From Frondihabitans sp. (lineage in GTDB: Bacteria; Actinomycetota; Actinomycetes; Actinomycetales; Microbacteriaceae), in NCBI GenBank assembly GCA_025464735.1, contig JAODMX010000024.1, positions 1-5,276 on the forward strand: a stretch of 5,276 bases of DNA, written 5' to 3'. Below the pieces are notes generated by a model that saw only the letters and a list, made by a program, of their open reading frames with translations, did not search any database and had not been told where the DNA came from. Shown piece after piece: positions 1 to 5,276 of the stretch (the first letter of the stretch is position 1; every line of letters begins with the position of its first letter). The translations under genes and the position numbers were made by a program.

Positions 1-1853
1 TGCCGATGATCACCGCGGTCTTCGACGGGTCGGCCGCCGTCACCATCGGCCTTCTCGTGGTCTCCACCTTCGCCCTGCCCGGTCAGAAGAAGAACCCGAA
101 GTCGGCGAGCTTCAGCCAGTGGTACGCGACGAAATGGGCCACCTGGTCCGCCGGCGTCTGGGCCATTTCCGCGATCCTCACTCTCATGTTCACCGCGGCG
201 AGCGTGCTCGGGGTTCCGTTCTCGTCGTCGACCTTCCAGCACCAGTTCCTCTTCTTCACCTTCCAGCTCGAACTGGGCCAGACCTGGGTGGTCACGATCG
301 GCTGCATCCTCGTCGCATTCTTCATCCTGCTGTGCACGAAGAACGTCTCGTGGACCGCGACTGCGACGGTCTTCGCGATCTTCGCCCTGCTTCCGCTTTC
401 GCTGTCAGGGCACTCGGCGGGCACCCTCGAGCATGTCAATGCCGTCAACAGTCTCGCCATGCACCTCGTCGGGGTGACGGTCTGGATGGGCGGCCTCATC
501 GCCGTCATCCTCCTGCGCAAGAAGGCCGGCAAGCACCTCGGCTTCGTCGTGAAGCGGTACTCCACGATGGCCATCTGGGCTTTCGCGTTCGTCGCCTTCT
601 CCGGCGTGATCAATGCGAGCCTTCGCCTCACCGGCGCCGCCGATCTGTTCACAACGACCTACGGTCAGCTCATCCTGATCAAGTCGATCATCCTGATCGG
701 CCTCGGCGTCGCCGGGTACCTTCACCGCCGAAGCGTCATCCCTCGGCTTCTCCGCGAGCCCACGCGCACGAGGTCGTTCGTTCGCCTGGCCGTCGCCGAG
801 GTGGTCTTCATGGCGATCGCGATGGGGCTGTCCGTCGCCCTGTCGAAGAGTGCGCCGCCCGTGCCGCAGACGACTGACATCAATCAGGCGTCGGCTCTTC
901 TTGGCTTCCCCTTCCCGAAACCGGTCACCCTCGAGCGATTCCTCTTCGGCTTCCACCCCGACTACTTCTTCATCGCCGTCGCGGTCATCATGGCCGGCCT
1001 CTATATCGCCGGCGTGGTCAAGCTGCGGCGCCGAGGAGACACGTGGTCATGGGGCCGCACCGTTCCGTGGCTCTTCGGTTGCTTCGGCGTCTTCTTCGCC
1101 ACGAGTGGTGGCCCGGCCGTCTACGGGGCCGTCAACTTCAGCACGCACATGATCCAGCACATGGTGCTGATGATGTACGTTCCGCCGTTGCTCGTGCTCG
1201 GGGCGCCGATCCTGCTCGCTCTCCGCACCCTGCCGAAGCGGCAGGACAACAGCCGCGGAGCCCGCGAGTGGATCATGATCATCACGCACTCCCGATACGC
1301 CGGCGTGATCACGAACCCGGTCGTCGCGGCCATCATCTTCGCCGGCAGCCTGGTTGCTTTCTACTACACGGGCTGGTTCGAGGCCTCGCTGCAGACACAC
1401 CCGGGCCACTTCATCATGGAGGTCCATTTCCTCCTGGCCGGTTATCTGTTCTTCTACGTGTTGATCGGTGTCGATCCTGGGCCGAAGCGGCCGCCGTATC
1501 CGATGCGCATCATCCTGCTGATGGCAACCCTCGCGTTCCACGCCTTCTTCGGCCTTGCTCTCATGTCGGGCACCCAGATCCTGGCAGCCGACTGGTGGCA
1601 TGCGCTCGGCGACACGAACTACCAGACGCTCCTCAACGATCAGCACGTTGGCGGCGCAATCGCCTGGGGCGCCGGGGAGTTCCCCACGGTCCTCATCGCC
1701 CTCATGGTCGTCCGCCAGTGGGTCCGCTCCGACGAGCGCATCGCCAAGCGTTACGACCGGAAGGCCGAGAACGACGGCGATGCCGAACTCCGCGCCTACA
1801 ACGAGCAGCTCTCCAAAATGGCATCGCACGAGCCTCGCGGGCCGAAGGGCTAA
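1..1853 (+). CDS. CopD–CtaG fusion: copper-transport / cytochrome c oxidase assembly membrane protein (5' partial)
   Basis: A polytopic inner-membrane protein with about 15 hydrophobic segments. Residues are numbered from the in-frame ATG at position 6. Residues 1-280 look like a CopD domain, with the intramembrane histidines H136 (SGHSAG) and H153 (AMHLVGVTVWMGG) typical of that family. Residues about 315-570 look like the caa3-type CtaG domain: HMIQHMVLMM (H381, H385), the PPLLVLGAPILLALR stretch, MEVHFLLAGYLFF (H474), FHAFFG (H512) and DQHVGG (H547). CopD proteins are linked to copper uptake, and caa3-type CtaG proteins to cytochrome c oxidase (CuB) assembly; that this fusion does both is inference. 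The frame is open up to the window edge, with codon CCG just before the ATG. Actinobacterial fusions of this kind are usually longer (about 650-680 residues) with one more N-terminal helix, so the true start is probably upstream. The C-terminal 45 residues are charged and probably cytoplasmic. It is followed 37 bases later by another membrane-protein gene on the same strand. Confidence 0.9.
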   Translation, partial: PMITAVFDGSAAVTIGLLVVSTFALPGQKKNPKSASFSQWYATKWATWSAGVWAISAILTLMFTAASVLGVPFSSSTFQHQFLFFTFQLELGQTWVVTIGCILVAFFILLCTKNVSWTATATVFAIFALLPLSLSGHSAGTLEHVNAVNSLAMHLVGVTVWMGGLIAVILLRKKAGKHLGFVVKRYSTMAIWAFAFVAFSGVINASLRLTGAADLFTTTYGQLILIKSIILIGLGVAGYLHRRSVIPRLLREPTRTRSFVRLAVAEVVFMAIAMGLSVALSKSAPPVPQTTDINQASALLGFPFPKPVTLERFLFGFHPDYFFIAVAVIMAGLYIAGVVKLRRRGDTWSWGRTVPWLFGCFGVFFATSGGPAVYGAVNFSTHMIQHMVLMMYVPPLLVLGAPILLALRTLPKRQDNSRGAREWIMIITHSRYAGVITNPVVAAIIFAGSLVAFYYTGWFEASLQTHPGHFIMEVHFLLAGYLFFYVLIGVDPGPKRPPYPMRIILLMATLAFHAFFGLALMSGTQILAADWWHALGDTNYQTLLNDQHVGGAIAWGAGEFPTVLIALMVVRQWVRSDERIAKRYDRKAENDGDAELRAYNEQLSKMASHEPRGPKG

Positions 1854-1874
1854 CGGGCCGGTGAAGCTTCAGTC

Positions 1875-1880
1875 GAGGGG
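1875..1880 (+). promoter_or_regulatory. Likely ribosome binding site for the four-helix membrane protein
   Basis: GAGGGG lies 7 bases before a GTG at 1888 and 10 bases before the ATG at 1891. It argues for a start at one of these two adjacent in-frame codons rather than the GTG at 1861 or the GTG at 1882, which is only one base away from it. Confidence 0.5.
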
Positions 1881-1890
1881 CGTGCGTGTG

Positions 1891-2502
1891 ATGCGTGGGG
1901 GTGCCGTTGCCGGTATCTCCGTCGCGATCGCCGCCGTCTCTCACGTAGCGGGCGGCGGAGCCACGCCAGGTGTCCTCGGGGTCGTCATCGCCTTGACGAT
2001 GGCCGTGTTGGCATCGATCGTGCTTGCCGGCCGCGCCCTTTCCCTCCCCAGGTTGAGCATCTCCGTCGTGATCAGCCAGGTCGTCTTCCACATCGTCTTC
2101 AGCCTGGGCGCCAACCTCCCGACACCGGCAACGGGATCCCAGCCCGTCGGCATGCTCGGCATGGTCATGTCCGGCGGTCATACGGTCGGTCTTCCCGATC
2201 TTTCGTCGCCCCGGGCGGCCGCGGCGCTCGAAATGAGCAGCGCCCAGATGTGGCTCGGGCACGCGGTAGCGGCGGTGCTGACGATCATTGTTCTTCGCTA
2301 CGGCGAGCGGTCGTTCTGGCGTCTCGTCCAGCTTGCGAGCGCCCGGCTGGCGCGGGTCGTGGTGGTGACCGACGTGTTGCCGGCTGCGCCCCGGGTCTCG
2401 CGCCACCGGATCCTTGCCGCGCTCGCCGACCGAGGTGGCCTGCGCCCCCTCGACGTTCTCCATTCGCCCCGTTCTCACCGTGGTCCGCCTCGGGTCGCCT
2501 GA
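1891..2502 (+). CDS. Uncharacterised four-helix membrane protein of a copper operon, with a Met/His-rich outer loop
   Basis: A 203-residue protein; I know of no named function. Four hydrophobic segments are visible, at about residues 5-24, 27-46, 56-73 and 118-136. By the positive-inside rule, the short loop at 47-55 (two Arg) and the Arg-rich tail after 136 are cytoplasmic, which places the long loop 74-117 outside. That loop contains GMLGMVMSGGH (M88, M91, M93, H97), and further Met residues follow at M115 and M120. Histidines also lie in or near helices: H18, H67 and H124. Such Met/His clusters are common in extracytoplasmic copper-binding proteins, so a copper-relay or copper-sensing role next to CopD–CtaG, YcnI and CopC is a reasonable inference but not shown. 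The helix-4 pattern (GHAVAAVLT, then LRYGERSFWRL) and an RGPP near the C-terminus recall hypothetical membrane proteins beside actinobacterial YcnI and CopC genes, from memory. ATG 1891 is chosen; GTG 1888 is equally compatible with the ribosome binding site. Confidence 0.8.
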   Translation: MRGGAVAGISVAIAAVSHVAGGGATPGVLGVVIALTMAVLASIVLAGRALSLPRLSISVVISQVVFHIVFSLGANLPTPATGSQPVGMLGMVMSGGHTVGLPDLSSPRAAAALEMSSAQMWLGHAVAAVLTIIVLRYGERSFWRLVQLASARLARVVVVTDVLPAAPRVSRHRILAALADRGGLRPLDVLHSPRSHRGPPRVA

Positions 2503-2547
2503 CTCCGACTCCGATCCACCACCATTCCGGTCGCGCTCGAGTCGTCT

Positions 2548-2580
2548 CCGGTGCCAGCGCTCTGTGTGAGCGAGCGCCGG
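2548..2580 (+). other. Intergenic hairpin upstream of the YcnI gene
   Basis: The 117-base gap between the four-helix protein and the YcnI gene holds an imperfect hairpin. CCGGTGC (2548-2554) pairs with GCGCCGG (2574-2580), with one G·U pair. A 3/1 internal loop follows, then CGCTC (2558-2562) pairs with GAGCG (2568-2572) around a TGTGT loop. No T-run follows, so it is not a classic intrinsic terminator. It could be a weak terminator, a processing or stability element for differential expression, or chance in high-GC DNA. No convincing promoter is seen in the rest of the gap. Confidence 0.4.
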
Positions 2581-2619
2581 TGCGTTGCCGTGTGCGGCCT
2601 CATCGAGAAACGAATCCCC

Positions 2620-3417
2620 ATGCAGAAAAGAACACTCGCGCGCGCCGCGGCGACGATTCCCGTTGCCATTGCGCTCGCTCTTGCAGTGCCGCTCGCGGCG
2701 TCGGCCCACGTGCACGTCGCACCGGAATTGGCCCCGCCCGGTGACTACGCCACCCTGGCGTTCAAGGTTCCGACCGAGTCGGCGACCGCCTCGACCGTCA
2801 AGCTCGAAGTCGACTTCCCGACCGATCACCCCTTCACCTCGGTCGAGTACCAGCCGATCCCCGGGTGGAAGGCGGTCGTCACCACCTCGAAACTCCCCAA
2901 GCCGGTGAAGACAGACGACGGCCCCATCACCGTCGGTGTCACCAAGGTGGTCTGGACCGCCGACCCGGGCTACGGCATCGCCCCGGGGGCGTTCCAGCAG
3001 TTCATCGTCTCGGCCGGGGCCGTGCCCGACACCGGCAAGGTCATGCTGCCCGCGACGCAGACCTACAGCGACGGCAGTGTCGTGAAATGGAACGAGCCGA
3101 CGCCGACCTCGGGTGTTGAGCCCGAGCATCCTGCGCCCACTCTCTACATCAACGACACCCCGCCGGCCGATCCCGACCAGGGCATCGTGGCGGCAACCGC
3201 GGCGCCGACCGCGGTAGCGGCTGCCTCGTCGGGAACGGGCGACGGTCTCGGCCTCGGCTTCGGGATCGGAGGCCTCGGCCTCGGCGTCATCGCCCTGCTG
3301 GTTGCGGTGCTGGCGTACACCCGGGCCAACCGAGCTGCGGCTGGCCCGGCAGCGGCGCGGTCGACAACGAGAGTGTCGTCGAACTCGTCGAACTCGTCGC
3401 CGAGCGTGGAGGAGTAA
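2620..3417 (+). CDS. ycnI: YcnI-like (DUF1775) copper-binding protein, membrane-anchored
   Basis: A 265-residue exported protein. It has a signal peptide with basic start MQKR, a hydrophobic core at about 9-27, and a likely cut after ASA at residue 29. This would leave His30 (HVHVAP) as the mature N-terminus, the position used by YcnI proteins to bind Cu(II). The DUF1775 domain runs from about 30 to 175, with the family features PGDYATLAFKVP, a PGW, and DGSVVKW with Trp157, followed by PEHPAP; in Bacillus subtilis YcnI a His and a Trp contribute to the copper site. A low-complexity Ala/Thr/Ser linker leads to one glycine-rich membrane helix (about 212-234) and a short Arg then Ser/Asn tail. 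The start at 2620 is chosen because the signal peptide begins there; the frame is open further upstream to a GTG at 2551, but that would put a Cys-rich, charged stretch before the signal peptide. The ribosome binding site is weak (GAGAAACG). The CopC gene begins 2 bases after its stop, so copper acquisition or storage outside the cell is the likely shared role. Confidence 0.9.
   Translation: MQKRTLARAAATIPVAIALALAVPLAASAHVHVAPELAPPGDYATLAFKVPTESATASTVKLEVDFPTDHPFTSVEYQPIPGWKAVVTTSKLPKPVKTDDGPITVGVTKVVWTADPGYGIAPGAFQQFIVSAGAVPDTGKVMLPATQTYSDGSVVKWNEPTPTSGVEPEHPAPTLYINDTPPADPDQGIVAATAAPTAVAAASSGTGDGLGLGFGIGGLGLGVIALLVAVLAYTRANRAAAGPAAARSTTRVSSNSSNSSPSVEE
3378..3395 (+). repeat. 9-bp tandem repeat in the YcnI tail
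   Basis: GTCGAACTC occurs twice in tandem, followed by GTCG of a third partial unit. It encodes the Ser/Ser/Asn repeats of the YcnI C-terminal tail. Being a multiple of three, copy-number change would not break the frame. Minor feature. Confidence 0.6.
3408..3414 (+). promoter_or_regulatory. Strong Shine-Dalgarno for copC
   Basis: GGAGGAG ends 5 bases before the copC ATG and lies within the last codons of the YcnI gene, immediately before its TAA. This fixes the copC start at 3420 and supports translational coupling of the two genes. It is much stronger than the ribosome binding site of the YcnI gene itself. Confidence 0.85.
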
Positions 3418-3419
3418 CC

Positions 3420-4145
3420 ATGGCCGCGCCTGCATCCCTCACCGTGCGGCTCCAGAAACTGGGCGCCCTCGCTGCCGTCGCGCTCGCCGCCGGGGTGCTG
3501 GCGCTGGCCCCGGCGGCCGGTGCCAGCGCTCACGACTACCTCGTGTCGTCGACGCCGGCCGCCAACTCCACCGAGACGAAGGCTCTGTCGAAGATTGTCC
3601 TGACCTTCGACGATCGGGTGCTCGATCTGTCGGGCGATGGATCCTCGAACGTTGTGGAGGTGACCGGCCCCGGCGGCAAGCATTTCGAGGCCGGTTGTCC
3701 GACGATCGCCGACATCGACGTGAGCGTCCCGGTCAAGCTTGGCGCATCGGGCGCGTACACCGTGCGCTGGCAGATCGTCTCCGCCGACGGGCACGTCGTG
3801 ACGAACTCGATCGGGTTCCGCTACGACAAACCCGCTGACGCGATCGCAGCCGTGGGGAAGGCCTCGCGGCCGACCTGCGGTGACCAGAACGCCGGATCCG
3901 GAACCTCGGCTTCGACTGCCGCCGGATCGTCGGCGTCGGGCGCTACGTCGTCGGCCTCGAGTGGTCTGCCCATCGCGCTGGGGGTCGGCGGCGGCATCAT
4001 CGTGCTGGCGCTGATCGCGGTCGCTGTCGTGCTCGTGCGCAGCAGTCGGGCTGCCGCTGCCGCTGCGGGTGCCGCATCGGACGCCGCGCCGCGCCCCCGT
4101 GCCGCGCGCTCGCGTCGGAAGCCTCCGCCCCCGCCCACCGACTGA
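3420..4145 (+). CDS. copC: CopC-like periplasmic/extracellular Cu(II)-binding protein, membrane-anchored
   Basis: A 241-residue exported protein. The signal peptide spans about residues 1-37, ending GASA, which makes His38 the mature N-terminus (HDYLVSSTP). The CopC beta-sandwich domain runs to about residue 137 and includes KIVLTFDDRV and SADGHVV followed by GFRY. His38 with Asp123 and His125 (mature 1, 86 and 88) matches the known CopC Cu(II) site of an N-terminal His plus a D-x-H pair. There is no methionine after the start codon, so the Met-rich Cu(I) site of some proteobacterial CopC proteins is absent. Cys93 and Cys153 might form a disulfide. A Ser/Ala/Gly linker (about 155-181) leads to one membrane helix (about 184-206) and an Ala, then Arg/Pro-rich cytoplasmic tail with five consecutive prolines. 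It is probably a Cu(II) donor or store for the CopD-like domain of the first gene; in B. subtilis YcnJ the CopC and CopD domains are one polypeptide, whereas here they are separate. Confidence 0.93.
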   Translation: MAAPASLTVRLQKLGALAAVALAAGVLALAPAAGASAHDYLVSSTPAANSTETKALSKIVLTFDDRVLDLSGDGSSNVVEVTGPGGKHFEAGCPTIADIDVSVPVKLGASGAYTVRWQIVSADGHVVTNSIGFRYDKPADAIAAVGKASRPTCGDQNAGSGTSASTAAGSSASGATSSASSGLPIALGVGGGIIVLALIAVAVVLVRSSRAAAAAAGAASDAAPRPRAARSRRKPPPPPTD

Positions 4146-4185
4146 CGCCGCCCGCCGGTCCGCTCTCAAGCGCTCCGGGCCGCGC

Positions 4186-4240
4186 AGGGCTCCACAACAC
4201 GCCACTCACGTTCGCTCGAGGCCGCACGTTGTGGAGTCCT
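4186..4240. repeat. 13-bp inverted repeat between convergent copC and xylB
   Basis: AGGGCTCCACAAC (4186-4198) is matched by GTTGTGGAGTCCT (4228-4240), complementary at 12 of 13 positions with a G·U at the other, around a 29-base spacer. It sits in the 120-base gap between two genes that end facing each other, a natural place for a two-way terminator. The spacer is long and no T-run follows either arm, so a dispersed palindromic repeat or a protein-binding site is also possible. The rest of the gap shows no gene. Confidence 0.5.
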
Positions 4241-4265
4241 GCCGGGTGTTGCGCGGCGCGAGCGA

Positions 4266-5276
4266 CTACGCGCGACCGACGCTCCCGAGTCCCTGCGCGG
4301 CACGGTAGCGCTCGCGCACTTCGGGGTGGGGGTCGACGTCCAGCGTCGCCTCGATGGAGAGGGGCCAGGTGGGGCGCGCGCCCGTGAGCACCCAGGCGGC
4401 CTGGCGGGCTGCGCCGTCGGCCACGTACTCTCCCGGAGCCGGAATCGACACCGGCACGTCGAAGACCTGCGCCGCCACCGCCTGCACGGCCGGGTTCAGC
4501 GCGGCACCGCCGACGATGAGAACGCGGGAGGCACTGACTCCGAGCGAGCGGACGGCGTCCATCCCGTCGGCCAGCGAGCAGATGAGCCCTTCGACGGCGG
4601 CTCGGGCGAGATTCTCGCGGGTGGAGCCGGCGAGCGTCAGCCCGGCCAGGGTGGCCGTGGCGTCCGGAAGATTCGGCGTGCGTTCGCCCTCGAAGTAGGG
4701 CACCAAGACCACTCCTCCAGCGCCAGGCACAGCTGCCAGAGCGAGTCGCGCGAACTCGTCGTGGTCGACGCCGAGCAGCGTCTCGACAGCGGTGAGGATC
4801 CGGGCCGCGTTGAGCGTGGCGACCAGCGGAAGGTAGGCGCCCGTGGCGTCGGCGAACCCGGCGACGGTTCCCGACGGGTCGGTGGTCGGCAGGTCGGTGA
4901 CCGCGAAGGCAGTACCGCTCGTCCCGATCGAGATGACGACGTCGCCGACCGTCGCGTCGAGTCCGAGGCCGGCTCCCGCATTGTCACCCATGCCGGGTCC
5001 GACGACGATGCCGGCGGGGATACCGGCCACGGCGACGGTGGTTCCGGCCGACTCGCTCGGCGCCAGAACTCGAGGCAGCACGACGACACCAGAAATCGCC
5101 TCGGATCCTGCCTCCCGGGCCGGTCGACCGAACGCAAGCTCGAAGAGGTCGAGGTCGTAGCTGCCGGAGGTCGGTGACCAGTACGAGGTGCCGCTGGCGT
5201 CAGAGCGATCGGTCACGAGGGCGTCGAAGTCAGCGCCGCGCGGCGAGTCGGGCCCGTAGCCGAGCAGGCGCCAGGT
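4266..5276 (-). CDS. xylB: Xylulokinase (FGGY carbohydrate kinase), N-terminal part outside window
   Basis: The C-terminal 336 residues of a kinase that phosphorylates D-xylulose with ATP to xylulose 5-phosphate, feeding xylose into the pentose phosphate pathway in the cytoplasm. The frame continues to the window edge: upstream of an internal GTG at 5216 it reads TWRLLGYGP, then ALVTDRSDASGTSYWSP, typical of xylulokinase, so the GTG is not the start. Compared with the E. coli enzyme (484 residues), about 135 N-terminal residues are missing. In fragment numbering, GPGMGDNAGAGLGL contains the expected catalytic Asp98 (codon 4983-4985). ISIGTSGTAF (phosphate-binding) begins the FGGY C-terminal domain; PYFEGERTPN is at 193-202; and VGGAALNPAVQ at about 255-265 is the nucleotide-binding motif, with Ala where GGGA is usual. 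The C-terminus has EYVADGAARQAAW. It runs convergent to the copper genes and has no evident functional link with them. Another FGGY kinase is less likely given these motifs. Confidence 0.93.
   Translation of the reverse strand, partial: TWRLLGYGPDSPRGADFDALVTDRSDASGTSYWSPTSGSYDLDLFELAFGRPAREAGSEAISGVVVLPRVLAPSESAGTTVAVAGIPAGIVVGPGMGDNAGAGLGLDATVGDVVISIGTSGTAFAVTDLPTTDPSGTVAGFADATGAYLPLVATLNAARILTAVETLLGVDHDEFARLALAAVPGAGGVVLVPYFEGERTPNLPDATATLAGLTLAGSTRENLARAAVEGLICSLADGMDAVRSLGVSASRVLIVGGAALNPAVQAVAAQVFDVPVSIPAPGEYVADGAARQAAWVLTGARPTWPLSIEATLDVDPHPEVRERYRAAQGLGSVGRA

Noticed and set aside
1555..1890. Extension of the four-helix protein upstream into the end of the CopD–CtaG gene
   Set aside because: The extra residues are Ser/Arg/Pro-rich shadow coding and overlap a well-supported gene; the ribosome binding site and first helix place the start at 1888 or 1891.
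1854..1890. A copper-regulator operator or promoter between the first two genes
   Set aside because: The gap is only 37 bases and I found no palindrome of CsoR or CopY type and no -35/-10 pair.
1702..3435. A 577-codon open frame on the minus strand across the copper genes
   Set aside because: It is an Arg/Gly/Asp-rich shadow frame produced by high GC, lies opposite three well-supported genes, and shows no domain or hydrophobic pattern.
4190..4236. TGTGGA/TCCACA cores of the inverted repeat as DnaA boxes
   Set aside because: Only six of nine bases fit an actinobacterial DnaA box, and no cluster of boxes or AT-rich region is nearby.
4326..5177. A 283-codon plus-strand frame opposite xylB
   Set aside because: Its translation is low-complexity Arg/Gly/Asp-rich, while the minus strand encodes clear xylulokinase motifs throughout.
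5214..5216. GTG as the start of xylB
   Set aside because: The frame continues upstream to the window edge with typical xylulokinase residues, and the N-terminal part of the kinase would otherwise be missing.

Overview
The window comes from a high-GC Gram-positive bacterium. Codon third positions are strongly G/C, and the CopD–CtaG fusion, the C-terminally anchored YcnI and CopC proteins, and the xylulokinase all have an actinobacterial look. Microbacteriaceae or a near relative is my best guess, from overall sequence character only; no marker gene is present to prove it.

Positions 1-4145 form one co-directional (+) copper-handling gene group: a large polytopic protein joining a CopD-type domain to a caa3-type CtaG domain (5' end outside the window); a four-helix membrane protein of no named function with a Met/His-rich extracytoplasmic loop; a YcnI-like (DUF1775) copper-binding protein; and a CopC-like copper-binding protein. 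YcnI and CopC are separated by only 2 bases and the CopC gene has a strong Shine-Dalgarno sequence, so these two are almost certainly co-transcribed. A 117-base gap containing a hairpin separates them from the two upstream genes, so transcription across that point could be modulated.

Inferred joint function: YcnI and CopC, each expected to expose a histidine at the mature N-terminus, hold Cu(II) on the outer face of the membrane. The CopD-like domain would move copper into or across the membrane, and the CtaG domain suggests a link to CuB insertion into cytochrome c oxidase. The four-helix protein is a plausible extra copper-relay component. No copper-responsive regulator (CsoR, CopY, YcnK type) and no clear promoter is visible; the operon promoter probably lies upstream of the window.

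Positions 4146-4265 are a 120-base non-coding gap between convergent genes, with a 13-bp inverted repeat that may serve as a two-way terminator or be a dispersed repeat. Positions 4266-5276 (-) hold the C-terminal two thirds or so of a xylulokinase (xylB), unrelated to copper. I saw no RNA genes, CRISPR arrays, insertion sequences or phage genes. The window is mostly a recognisable copper module; its least understood parts are the four-helix protein and the two intergenic hairpins.
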